From Streptomyces varsoviensis (GTDB taxonomy: Bacteria > Actinomycetota > Actinomycetes > Streptomycetales > Streptomycetaceae), in the NCBI RefSeq assembly GCF_000718635.1, contig NZ_JOBF01000027.1:101848-165847 (forward strand): a stretch of DNA of 64,000 bases, given 5' to 3'. Below, one piece after another: positions 26,484-35,228 of this stretch (within the stretch, counting starts at the first letter, position 1; the number at the start of each line of letters is the position of its first letter). The notes below the pieces were generated by a model. It made no database searches. It had not been told where the DNA came from and worked only from the letters and a program-made list of their open reading frames with translations. The translations under genes and the position numbers were made by a program.

Positions 26484-28415
26484 ATGGATTCCACGACCGA
26501 GCAGCCGCAGCAGGCCCAGCAGGCCCATCAGCCACAGTCGCAGCAGCCGCAACAGCACCAGCAGGCCCAGCAGCACCAGCAGCCGCACGACGTCCGGATC
26601 AGCGGCGGACGCGTGGTGTCGACCTTCACGGGCGAGGAGTTCGCCGCCGACGTCCTGCTGCGCGGCGACACCATCAGCGGCGTGCTGCCGCCCGGCGCGC
26701 CCGGTGCCGCCCTTGAGCACGTCGACGCCACGGGGCTGCTGGTCGTGCCCGGTTTCGTGGACGCGCACATGCACATCGAGAGCTCGTTCCTCACGCCGCG
26801 GACCTTCGCGGCCCTGACCCTGGCCCGCGGTACGACGACGGTGCTCGCCGATCCGCACGAGATCGTCAACGTGGCGGGGGCGCGGGCCATGCGCTGGATG
26901 ATCGAGGCGGGCCGCGGCACCCCGCAGACCCAGCTCTGGGGCGTGCCCTCGTGCGTACCCGCGCTGGAAGGGCTGGAGCACGCCGGGGCGAGCCTGTCCG
27001 CCGACGACATCGCCGAATTGCTGCGCCTGCCCGGCGTCGTCGCCCTCGGCGAGGTCATGGACTACCGCGCCGTGGTCGCCGACGACCCCCGGATGCGCGG
27101 CATCGTCGCCGCCGCCCGCGCACAGGGCGTGATCCTCGACGGGCACTGCCCCAACCTCAGCGGCGCGGAGCTCAGCGCGTACATGGCCACCGGCGTCGAC
27201 TCCGACCACACCAAGAACCGCACCGAAGTGGTCCTGGAGAAGGCCCGGATGGGCATGCTGATGATGCTTCAGGAGAAGTGCCTGCTGCCCGAGACCATCG
27301 AGGCGCTGCTCGCGCTGCCCCAGTTGCCGCCGCTGTGCCTGGTGACGGACGACCTCGCGGCCGACCACATCCTCGGCGCCGGCCACCTCGACCACATCGC
27401 CCGGGTCGCGGTACGCGCCGGCCTGCCCGCCGCCGCCGCACTGCGGGCCCTGACCTGGACCCCCGCGCAGCGGCTGCGGCTGCACGACCGGGGCGTGATC
27501 GCCCCCGGCAAACGGGCCGACCTCGTCCTCCTCCGCGGCGAACTGGCCGACTTCGACCCGGCCGTGGTCTTCGCGGGCGGGAGGGAAGTGGCTCGGGACG
27601 GGGCCGCTACGTACGAGGCGGCGACGTATGAGGCGGAGGCGTACGAGAAGGGGGCCTACGAGACGGGGGCGTACGAGGCCGCGACGCGCAAGGCGGAGGC
27701 GTACGAGGCCGGGGCGGACAAAGCGGATACGGAGGCGGCGGAGGCCGACGGCGGTCGCCCCGCGGCGGATACCCCCGACCCCCTCGCCGACACCGTGACC
27801 GTGGAGCCGCAGACGCCCGACGGCTTCCGGTGGCGGGTCGAACTCCCCGACGGCACGCATCGCTTCCGGGCCATGCGCGTCAACTCCCGCGACACGTACA
27901 CCGAGGCGGCGGAGGTCGAACTCCCCGTGCGGGACGGGGAAGTGGCGTGGGAGGGGCGGACCGCGCTGGTCCGGGTGCGGAACCGCTACGGGCGTTCGGG
28001 CACGGTCTTCGCGCCGCTGCTGGGCCGCACCCTCACGCCGGGCGCGGTGGCGACCACGTACGCCCACGACAGCCACAACCTCCTCACCATCGGCACCTCC
28101 CGTTCCGCGATGGCGGCCGCCGCGGCGGCGGTCGTCGAGGACGGCGGCGGCGTCGCCGTGGTCCGCGGGGACGAGGTCGCGGCCCGGCTGCCGCTGCCGG
28201 TCGGCGGGGTGATGTCCCCCGCCTCCGCGACCGAGGTCGCGCGGCAGTCGCTGGCGGTGCGCGACGCGCTCACCGGCTGGGGCTGGGACCACCTCAACCC
28301 GTTCATGAGCGTGTCGACCCTGACGCTGGCGGTGTCCCCGAGCCTCAAGATCACCGACCTGTCCCTGGTGGACGTGGTCCGCCGCGAACCGAGCGGCGCC
28401 GTCGCCACTGCCTGA
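26484..28415 (+). CDS. ade: Adenine deaminase with a tyrosine/alanine repeat insert
   Basis: Amidohydrolase converting adenine to hypoxanthine and ammonia. The 643-residue protein has a Gln/His-rich N terminus (residues 5-35), metal-binding VDAHMHIESS, then ADPHEIVNVAG, DGHCPNLSG, SDHTKNRTEVVLEKARMGM and LVTDDLAADHILGAGHLDH. The C-terminal Ade domain includes RNRYGRSG and HDSHNLLTIG and ends near SLKITDLSLVDV. Between the barrel and that domain lies an acidic insert at about residues 373-425, made of repeated TYEA/AYEK/AYEA units, which I know from no other Ade. It follows the permease after 53 bases with a GGAG site. Confidence 0.92.
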   Translation: MDSTTEQPQQAQQAHQPQSQQPQQHQQAQQHQQPHDVRISGGRVVSTFTGEEFAADVLLRGDTISGVLPPGAPGAALEHVDATGLLVVPGFVDAHMHIESSFLTPRTFAALTLARGTTTVLADPHEIVNVAGARAMRWMIEAGRGTPQTQLWGVPSCVPALEGLEHAGASLSADDIAELLRLPGVVALGEVMDYRAVVADDPRMRGIVAAARAQGVILDGHCPNLSGAELSAYMATGVDSDHTKNRTEVVLEKARMGMLMMLQEKCLLPETIEALLALPQLPPLCLVTDDLAADHILGAGHLDHIARVAVRAGLPAAAALRALTWTPAQRLRLHDRGVIAPGKRADLVLLRGELADFDPAVVFAGGREVARDGAATYEAATYEAEAYEKGAYETGAYEAATRKAEAYEAGADKADTEAAEADGGRPAADTPDPLADTVTVEPQTPDGFRWRVELPDGTHRFRAMRVNSRDTYTEAAEVELPVRDGEVAWEGRTALVRVRNRYGRSGTVFAPLLGRTLTPGAVATTYAHDSHNLLTIGTSRSAMAAAAAAVVEDGGGVAVVRGDEVAARLPLPVGGVMSPASATEVARQSLAVRDALTGWGWDHLNPFMSVSTLTLAVSPSLKITDLSLVDVVRREPSGAVATA

Positions 28416-28424
28416 ATCCCGACC

Positions 28425-28597
28425 CGACGGCCGCCGGTCCCAGGCCCTCTGGTCCGACGGCCGCCGGTCCCAGAGCCCCCGGCCCGAAGGCCCCAAGCCC
28501 CCCGGCCCGACGGCCAGCGGTCCCAGGCCCCCTGGTCCGACGGCCGCCGGCCCCAGAGCCCCCGGCCCGACGGCCGCCGGTCCCAGGGGCGGCGGCC
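28425..28597. repeat. Tandem 30-base GC-rich repeats after adenine deaminase
   Basis: Units of the type CGACGGCCGCCGGTCCCAG start at 28425, 28455, 28485 (variant CGAAGG), 28508, 28538 and 28568, so steps are 30, 30, 23, 30 and 30 bases. The array fills most of the 351-base gap before the next gene. Its role is unknown. It may form strong secondary structure downstream of ade. Confidence 0.8.
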
Positions 28598-28766
28598 CCC
28601 CAGGGTCGGCGGCCCGAGGGCCAGCCCCCGGTCACCGCTTCCGCCTGACGGCGTCCAACTTCGGAGGCGGGGCTTCCAGTTCTGCCTCGCGCCGGCCTCT
28701 AGGCGGCTAACCCCATTGGGGTTACCTTCGGGTTATTGCTGAGCCCCGATCCCGGAGGTGTGCGCG

Positions 28767-29522
28767 ATGCCGAAGATCAACGTCTATCTGCCCGATGACC
28801 TGGCCGACGCGGTGAAGGAGGCCGGCGTGCCGGTCTCGGCCGTCTGCCAGCGCGCTCTGGAACAGGCCGTACGGCGGGTGACCGCCATCCGTGAGACGCC
28901 GCTGGCCGACCTGGACGGCGAACCGGCCGGCGCGCTGGCCCACTTCACCGCCAAGGCGCGGACCGTGCTCAAACTGGCGGTGGAGTGGGCGCGCGCGGCC
29001 GGCGCGCCGCGCCTCGGCACCGAGCACCTGCTGGGCGCCGTGCTGGACGAGGGCACCAACCTGGCCCTCCACGTACTGCGCGCCATGGAGATCGAGCCGG
29101 AGCAGGTCGGGCGCGAACTGGGCCGCCGGACGCCCGAGGTCCGAGGCGCCGACGTGTCCGACAGCGACCCGCGCCGCTTCGACGGGCCCGCGGCCAACGC
29201 CCTGGAGTTCGCGGTCACCGAGGCCACCTCGCTCGGCCACAACTACATCGGCTGCGAGCACCTGCTGCTCGGCCTCGTCACCGAGCCCGACGGAACCGCC
29301 GGCCGCGTCCTGCGGTCCATGGGCGCCGACCCGAAGCTCGCCCGCCGCGCCGTCACCGCCGCGCTGGCGGGCTACGTCTACCTGCGGGCCCAGGGCGGGC
29401 AGGGGCAGCAGCAGCCGGCGGACGCGGGGGCACGGGAGGCCCTGGCCGCGACCGTCCGTAAGGAACTCGAACCGCTGGGTGCGCGGATCGCGCGGCTGGA
29501 GGCGCACCTCGGACTCGCGTAG
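28767..29522 (+). CDS. Ribbon-helix-helix plus double Clp-N domain protein
   Basis: A 251-residue fusion. Residues 1-40 (MPKINVYLPDDLADAVKEAG) look like a ribbon-helix-helix DNA-binding segment as in antitoxins. Residues about 55-195 hold two Clp N-terminal repeats (LGTEHLLGAVLDEGTNLALHVL and IGCEHLLLGLVTEPDGTAGRVL), the substrate/adaptor-binding module of ClpA/ClpC, without any AAA+ ATPase domain. A C-terminal helix (ALAATVRKELEPLGARIARL) may form a coiled coil. The ATG at 28767 has GGAGG upstream. Similar proteins are seen in Streptomyces but I know no tested function. It could link transcription to Clp-mediated proteolysis. Confidence 0.82.
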   Translation: MPKINVYLPDDLADAVKEAGVPVSAVCQRALEQAVRRVTAIRETPLADLDGEPAGALAHFTAKARTVLKLAVEWARAAGAPRLGTEHLLGAVLDEGTNLALHVLRAMEIEPEQVGRELGRRTPEVRGADVSDSDPRRFDGPAANALEFAVTEATSLGHNYIGCEHLLLGLVTEPDGTAGRVLRSMGADPKLARRAVTAALAGYVYLRAQGGQGQQQPADAGAREALAATVRKELEPLGARIARLEAHLGLA

Positions 29523-29582
29523 CCGGCCCGGACGACTCCTCCCGCACGCCGCCCGGGGCTGCCGCGAGGCGCGCTCGCCGGA

Positions 29583-29628
29583 GCCGTGCCCGTACGGTCC
29601 GCGCAGCTCACGACCGTACGGGCACGGC
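29583..29628 (+). terminator. Perfect 17-base stem hairpin
   Basis: GCCGTGCCCGTACGGTC at 29583-29599 pairs perfectly with GACCGTACGGGCACGGC at 29612-29628 around a 12-base loop. It lies 60 bases after the Clp-N gene and most likely ends its transcript. Confidence 0.65.
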
Positions 29629-29765
29629 GACTGACCGGCGTGGCGCGGGAGTTCCCGGGCCGAAAGCCCGGGCCCCGCGCCGCCTTCCCGGGGGGCCACC
29701 GGTCAACTCCCAAAGAGGGCGGACTTACACTCCGGGGTGACGCAGAGCAATGTTTGAGGAGCGAG

Positions 29766-30581
29766 ATGGCGCATCAGGGCTTTTCAGTGGACAGAATCAA
29801 CACGGGCGAAGCGCACTCGGCGCGCGTGTACGACTACATCCTCGGCGGCAAGGACCACTACGACGTGGACCGCGACGCGGGTGACCTGATGTGCCAGGAG
29901 TGGCCCGCGCTTCCGATCCATATGCGCGCCAACCGGCAGTTCATGCACCGCGCCGCCCGGTACCTCGCCCGCGAGCAGGGCATCCGGCAGTTCCTGGACA
30001 TCGGCACCGGCCTGCCCACCGCGCCCAACCTGCACGAGGTCGCCCAGGAAGTCGCCCCCGACGCGCGGATCGTCTACGTCGACAACGACCCGATCGTCCT
30101 GACCCACGCGGACACCCTGCTGACCAGCTCCGCCCAGGGGCGCACCGCCTACGTCGACGCCGATATGCGCGACCCGGACGCGATCATCAACTCCCCGGAG
30201 TTCCAGCGCCTCCTGGACCTGCGGGAGCCCGTCGGCCTCATGATCATCGGCATCCTGCACTTCATCCTCCCGCCGGACGACCACCGCCTCGTCCAGCGCC
30301 TCCTGGAACCGCTGCCCGTCGGCAGCTTCCTCGCCATGACGATCGGCACCGCCGACTTCGCGCCCGAAGAGGTCGGCCGAGTCGCCGCCGAGTACGGGCG
30401 GCGCGGCATGCAGATGCAACTGCGCACCCGCGCCGAGGCGGAGGCGTTCTTCGACGGCATGGACGTCGTCGAGCCCGGACTGACCCAGGTCCACCACTGG
30501 CAGCCCGACCCCGACCAGGAGCCCGTGAACGACCGCGACATCGCCATGTACGGAGCGGTGGCCCGCAAGACGCGCGCATAG
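29766..30581 (+). CDS. SAM-dependent methyltransferase, DUF574 (methyltransf_19) type
   Basis: A 271-residue soluble protein with the family signature SVDRINTGEAHSARVYDYIL followed by GGKDHYDVDRDA near the N terminus, the SAM-binding FLDIGTGLPTAPNLHEVAQ around residue 80, and VYVDNDPIVLTHA, where the acidic residue would bind the SAM ribose. Streptomyces genomes hold many copies of this family, often near conservons and regulators, and their substrates are largely unknown. The ATG at 29766 follows GAGGAGCGAG. It is preceded by the 17-base hairpin and so should have its own promoter in 29629-29765. Confidence 0.87.
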   Translation: MAHQGFSVDRINTGEAHSARVYDYILGGKDHYDVDRDAGDLMCQEWPALPIHMRANRQFMHRAARYLAREQGIRQFLDIGTGLPTAPNLHEVAQEVAPDARIVYVDNDPIVLTHADTLLTSSAQGRTAYVDADMRDPDAIINSPEFQRLLDLREPVGLMIIGILHFILPPDDHRLVQRLLEPLPVGSFLAMTIGTADFAPEEVGRVAAEYGRRGMQMQLRTRAEAEAFFDGMDVVEPGLTQVHHWQPDPDQEPVNDRDIAMYGAVARKTRA

Positions 30582-30616
30582 CACGCCGCGGGCGGGGCCC
30601 GCGCGTTGGACGCCGA

Positions 30617-30670
30617 AGGGGCGCCCGTGGCCGGCTGCCACGGACACCCCTTGTCCGTACGGGCGCCCCT
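30617..30670. terminator. Nested hairpin between convergent genes
   Basis: AGGGGCGCCCGT at 30617-30628 pairs with ACGGGCGCCCCT at 30659-30670. Inside lie two smaller hairpins, CGTGGC-CGGCT-GCCACG and GGACA-CCCCT-TGTCC, so a three-way junction can form. It sits between the methyltransferase and the wall-protein gene, whose 3' ends face each other, and is probably a shared terminator. Confidence 0.6.
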
Positions 30671-30756
30671 CCCAGGGGAGACGCTGCCCTCAGAGGCGGT
30701 CGCCCCCTTCAGAACCGGACGACGCCTCTGTCAGGTCCCTCCTCTCAACTGTCCTC

Positions 30757-33700
30757 TCAACTGTCGCCCCGCCGGCGCCTGCGGAGGACGACGGTGAGGC
30801 AGAGCCCCCCGAGCACCAGCGCGGCGGCGATCCCGGCCGTGGTGAGTACGGCGGTGCCGGTCCGGGCGAGGATGCCGGACGGGGACGGGTCGGACGGGGA
30901 GTCGTCGGACGGCGGGCCGCTGTCGCCCGGCGGAACGTCGCCGGACGGCGAGCCGCCGGGGCCCGGCCGACCGCTCGGGTGCGCCGAACCACTCGGCGAA
31001 ACCGAACCACTCGGCGACGGCGAACCACTGGGGGACGCCGAACCGCTGGGCGACCCCGGACCACTCGGCGACGGCGAATCACTGGGCGACCCCGGACCAC
31101 TCGGCGACGGCGAAGTACTCGGCGACCCCGGACCGCTGGGCGACGGCGTCGGGCTCGACCCCGGCCGCACCGTATGGTCGGTTTCGCACCCCTTCTCGGT
31201 CGCGCAGTGGCCGCGCTTGTCGTCGGGGGTGGTGACGACGTTGTGCAGCTCGGCGTCGCCGCCGCTGGTGGCGACGGTCACGGAGTAGGTGATCGTGGCC
31301 TTTCCGCCGACTGGTAGGTCTCCCTTCCAGACGAGCTTGCCGTCCTTGATCTCGGCCGTGCCGAGGGACGCCTTCACGTCACCGTTGTAGGCGGCATCGT
31401 CGAGGACCTTGGACAGATCGTCGACGACGGTCGCGTCCTTGACCTCGCCCGCGCCTTTCTGGGTCACGGTCACGGTGTAGGTGACCTTGTCGCCCGCCCG
31501 CACGGTCGAGCCCGGCTTCGGGTCGGCGGTCTTGGCGAAGACGTACGAGCCCATGGTGTGCCGGGTGGTGCAGTGCGGTGTGCTGCCGTCGTCGGCGGGC
31601 TCGCAGCCGGGGGACAGCACGGAGTTGACGAGTTCGGTGTCCCCGCCGGCCTTGGCGGTCACGGAGTAGGTGATCGTGGCCTCGCCGCCGACCGGGACGG
31701 TGCCGTTCCACGTCAGTACGCCGTCCTTGATCTCCGCCGTGCCGAGGGACGCCTTCACGTCGCCGTTGTAGGCGGCGTCGTCCAGGACCTTCGACAGGTC
31801 GTCGGAGAGCGTCGCGTCGGCCGGGGCCGTGCCCTGCTGGGTGACCTTGACCGTGTAGGTGATCTTGTCGCCCGCCTGTACGGCCGAGCCGGACTTCGGG
31901 TCGGCGGTCTTCTCGACCTTGTAGTTGGTCACCTCGATCCCGGCCGGGTCCGGCGGGATGACCGGCGGGGTCTTGGCGTCGGGCGGGGTGTCCGCCGTCG
32001 CGGAGGCGGTGTTGATGAGCGTGCCGGGCGCCGACTCGTCCAGCACGGTGCGGTACTCGTGCGACTCGCTCTTGCCCGGCTCCAGGGACGCGATCGTGAA
32101 GGCGCCCAACTCGGGGAACTTGTCGTCCGAGACCTTGACGTTCTTGAGCGTTCCCTCACCGGTGTTGGTCACCACGATCCGGTAGCGGACCTCGTCGCCG
32201 TGGCGGAAGACCGGATAGTCGGCCGCGTCGTTGGCGTCGTGCCACTTCCCGTCCTTGCCCTGGACGGACTTCTTCAGCGAGGCGGAGTAGTGGTTCGCCA
32301 CGGTGATCGGCGCCGAGGTGCGCATCACCAGCTCGGTGTGGCCGGCCCGCGCCTGGGCCCGGTTGACGAGCTTGTCGCCGCCCTTGGCCCCGTCGGTGGC
32401 CACGGCGACCTGGAACTGCTGACGCGCGCCCGGGGCCAGCGAAGGCCCGATCACGCGCACGGCCGTCGCGTCCGGCGTGAACGTCCGCGTCCACCCCACC
32501 GTGTTCCCGGTGACGTCACCGGCCTTGCCGTTCGACGCGTGGCCCGGGTCGTCGGACAGCGACCCCGGGTCGGCGGTGGTGTAGTACACCGTGGCCCCCG
32601 CCGCGTCCGGTGTCACCTTCTCCAGCTTGTACGAGCCGGAGTACGACGTGCCGCGTTTGTCGCCCTTGTGCGGCAGGATGTCGATCGCGTCCGTGAACGC
32701 CTGCGCCATCGGGTCGTACGACCGCAGCGTCACCGTCCACGAACCCGAGCCCTTCCCGTCGCCCGCCACGTTCGGGATGAACGCGGCGTTCGGGGTCTTG
32801 CCGATCGTGGTGTATCCGTTGGTCGCCACCGTGACCTGCGCTGTCGCCGGCGCGGTGGTGACATCCCCGTACGAGGCGGTGGCCGAGTTGGTGAGCGCCT
32901 TGCCCGCGGGCACGGAGTCGGCGGTCACCGCCTGGTACGTCAGCGCGTGGTCCGTGTTGGTGGTCACGCCGTCGAGGGTCCAGGTCAGCACCTGCTGCCC
33001 CGACGCGTCGGTGGTCACCGCCGGTTCGGGCGTGGCGGACTTCGGAACGTACGTCACTCCGGCGGGGAGGGTGTCGACGATCTTGTAGCCGTCGACCGTG
33101 GCGGGGATGGCCCCGGCCCCGTTCGCCGAGTAGGTCAGCGTGAAGCCCGACGGGACGCCCGGGGTGACGACGGCTCGGTCGGCGGACTTGCTGATCGCGG
33201 GGGACGCCGTGGTGACGCGCACCAGATCCCGGAAGCCGTTGGTGCACGGGTAGCGGAGGCCGGGTGTGTTCAGGATGCAGCCGGTGCCGTTCCACCAGTT
33301 GTTGAGCGGGGTGTCCACGATGCCGGAGAAGAAGGTCCACACGTCCGTGCCGGGAGCGGTGCCCGGCTTGATCTTCTGACGGATGAGCTGGTTGATGTGG
33401 GGCTGGTCGGAGTACGCCTCCATCTGCCCCTGGGTCGCCGTCACCCGCACGGCCCGGACCTGGGTCGGATCGGCGGGCGGCGTCGTGCTCCACCCGTCCT
33501 TCCCGCCGCAGTCGAACCCGTTCGGGTCGTACGAGGCGCCGGCCGGATCGAGGTGCGCGTCGTCACCGGTGTAGTACTCGGTGGTCGCGCCCTTGACCCC
33601 CGCGGCGGGCGAGGACCACTGGAACCCGTCGAAGACGACGTACTTGGTGTCCAGCGCCGAACACATGCCGACCAGGCGGTCGTCGGGCCGGTCGGTGTGC

Positions 33701-34962
33701 ACCTGGTAGGCGGTGTCCATGTACTGCCCGACCGTAGTGCCCGCCGCCACCCGGTAGGTGTCGTCCCACGTCGTGCCGCCGCTGCCGGTGTAGCCGCGCC
33801 CCCAGCCCGCGGAGTAGGTGCCGGGAGTGGTCCACGACTTGGACTCGCGGTTGTTCGCGGGGTCGTCCTCGGCCGTCTGGCCGGTGGTCGAGGTGTAGGT
33901 GGGGGCGCTCGCCTTCAGTTCGGCGGAGCCGCCGGCCTGGGTGAGTACGCGCACCCAGACCGAGCCGGAGGCCAGGGCCACCCGGTCGGACGGGAGCCTG
34001 GCGCCGGTCGAGTCGAGGGCCGGCGGGCTCGCCGGGTCGTAGTCGATGCCGGAGAGCGTGAGCTGGAACTTCCCCGGGCCGGTCGGCGTGAGCTTGCAGT
34101 CCTTCACGAAGGACGCCGTCTGCTTCGCCGGGTGGCCGCCGCCCGACCACGGGTGGCCGGTGGCCCGGGCGTCGATCGAGTACGGCGTGCACCCCTGCGG
34201 GGCCGCCTCGATCTGGCCGCCCTGCTGGGAGCCGATCTCCAGGTCGTACGTCACCGTCTGCGGTCCGGGGTCGCCGCCCTTGCCCTTGCTCAGCGTCCAC
34301 TCGTAGTCGAGCTCGAAGTACTCCTTCGTGGAGGTGAAGTTCGCCGCGCCGACATCCCAGCGCATGTCCATGCCGAAGCGGTTGGTGATGTCCAGCGGCG
34401 GCACCGCGGCCTTCTGGTCGCCGATGCTCCCGACCGCCGTCACCTGGCCGCCGGTCGGCCCGTCGACCACCACCGGGGCCTGCACGACCACGGAGGTGCC
34501 TTGCCGGTGCGACCCCAGATCGCAGGTGAGGGTCTTCTTGTCGTCCGACAGGGACGACGCCGGATCGACGCCGGTCGTCGAGCAGACGTCCGGCAGTTTG
34601 TCGAAGACGCCGTTGGTCAGCGTCACGCCGAAGGTGACGTTGTCGACCATGTCATTGGAGGGGGCGGGCTGGTCGTCGTTGACGTTCACCCGCCACTCGG
34701 CCGTCACCACCGAGCCACTGGCCACCTTGGCCGGTGTGCCGTCGACCCAGCGGCCGGCGATCTCGTGCACCGGCTTCGCCGACGCCCCGGTCGGCAGGCC
34801 GAACACGGTCAGCATCAGGGCTAAGACCACGGAAAGCGACAACCAGCCGGACGGCCCGGGGCCGGATATCGGGAACGGGCGTCCCCCTGCGCCGTACGCG
34901 GAACCGGCGGCAGGGGGCCGCCGTCTCTGTGCTCTCACTCGCATCACCTTTTGAGTTCTCAT
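30757..34962 (-). CDS. Large wall-anchored DUF11-repeat surface protein
   Basis: Secreted protein of 1401 residues. The basic N terminus (MRTQKVMRVRAQRRR) and the hydrophobic stretch LSLSVVLALMLTVFGLPTGA, ending at ASA before KPVHE, form a long signal peptide. Several Ig-like DUF11 modules follow. Two near-identical ones lie at about residues 1040-1260 and share DDLSKVLDDAAYNGDVKASL. A Ser/Pro/Gly-rich wall-spanning region of about 90 residues precedes a sortase-type signal: LARTG, a hydrophobic segment and RRRRRGDS. It was probably anchored by a class E/F-like sortase that accepts LAxTG. It is likely an adhesin or surface-layer structural protein. The start is uncertain; the ATG at 34944 is an alternative. 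The leader at 34963-35228 contains an A/T-rich block. Confidence 0.82.
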   Translation of the reverse strand: MRTQKVMRVRAQRRRPPAAGSAYGAGGRPFPISGPGPSGWLSLSVVLALMLTVFGLPTGASAKPVHEIAGRWVDGTPAKVASGSVVTAEWRVNVNDDQPAPSNDMVDNVTFGVTLTNGVFDKLPDVCSTTGVDPASSLSDDKKTLTCDLGSHRQGTSVVVQAPVVVDGPTGGQVTAVGSIGDQKAAVPPLDITNRFGMDMRWDVGAANFTSTKEYFELDYEWTLSKGKGGDPGPQTVTYDLEIGSQQGGQIEAAPQGCTPYSIDARATGHPWSGGGHPAKQTASFVKDCKLTPTGPGKFQLTLSGIDYDPASPPALDSTGARLPSDRVALASGSVWVRVLTQAGGSAELKASAPTYTSTTGQTAEDDPANNRESKSWTTPGTYSAGWGRGYTGSGGTTWDDTYRVAAGTTVGQYMDTAYQVHTDRPDDRLVGMCSALDTKYVVFDGFQWSSPAAGVKGATTEYYTGDDAHLDPAGASYDPNGFDCGGKDGWSTTPPADPTQVRAVRVTATQGQMEAYSDQPHINQLIRQKIKPGTAPGTDVWTFFSGIVDTPLNNWWNGTGCILNTPGLRYPCTNGFRDLVRVTTASPAISKSADRAVVTPGVPSGFTLTYSANGAGAIPATVDGYKIVDTLPAGVTYVPKSATPEPAVTTDASGQQVLTWTLDGVTTNTDHALTYQAVTADSVPAGKALTNSATASYGDVTTAPATAQVTVATNGYTTIGKTPNAAFIPNVAGDGKGSGSWTVTLRSYDPMAQAFTDAIDILPHKGDKRGTSYSGSYKLEKVTPDAAGATVYYTTADPGSLSDDPGHASNGKAGDVTGNTVGWTRTFTPDATAVRVIGPSLAPGARQQFQVAVATDGAKGGDKLVNRAQARAGHTELVMRTSAPITVANHYSASLKKSVQGKDGKWHDANDAADYPVFRHGDEVRYRIVVTNTGEGTLKNVKVSDDKFPELGAFTIASLEPGKSESHEYRTVLDESAPGTLINTASATADTPPDAKTPPVIPPDPAGIEVTNYKVEKTADPKSGSAVQAGDKITYTVKVTQQGTAPADATLSDDLSKVLDDAAYNGDVKASLGTAEIKDGVLTWNGTVPVGGEATITYSVTAKAGGDTELVNSVLSPGCEPADDGSTPHCTTRHTMGSYVFAKTADPKPGSTVRAGDKVTYTVTVTQKGAGEVKDATVVDDLSKVLDDAAYNGDVKASLGTAEIKDGKLVWKGDLPVGGKATITYSVTVATSGGDAELHNVVTTPDDKRGHCATEKGCETDHTVRPGSSPTPSPSGPGSPSTSPSPSGPGSPSDSPSPSGPGSPSGSASPSGSPSPSGSVSPSGSAHPSGRPGPGGSPSGDVPPGDSGPPSDDSPSDPSPSGILARTGTAVLTTAGIAAALVLGGLCLTVVLRRRRRGDS

Positions 34963-35077
34963 GACACGGGCACGCGCGCCGCCACGGCCACGAGCGGCGG
35001 TCCGCGACCGCCGGGTGACACGAGGTCAGGCGCGCGTACGCCTGAATCGGCCGGCGGACGCCAGCACCTGAGCGAGA

Positions 35078-35130
35078 GTTAAACACGCATATGGGCGATT
35101 TAAAAGTATTAAAGGTCGTTTAGTTCGCGT
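35078..35130. promoter_or_regulatory. A/T-rich block upstream of the surface-protein gene
   Basis: Around 35078-35130 the sequence turns sharply A/T-rich (AGTTAAACACGCATAT, TTTAAAAGTATTAAAGG), in strong contrast to its surroundings. It lies 115-170 bases upstream of the minus-strand surface-protein start and after the stop of the SCP2-like gene, so it is a candidate promoter/leader. No clear -35 and -10 pair was assigned. Confidence 0.4.
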
Positions 35131-35228
35131 CTTACCGGCTTCGTGACCGGTGGCCGCTCCGCCCCCTGCCGGAGCGGCCACCGGCCCGCGGACCCCGGGG
35201 TGCGCGCCCCGGGCCGTGGGAGGCGGGC

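Noticed and set aside
31558..34824. Open frame of 1088 codons on the plus strand opposite the DUF11 protein
   Set aside because: The minus-strand frame has a signal peptide, repeated domains and a wall anchor; the plus-strand frame is a low-complexity shadow.
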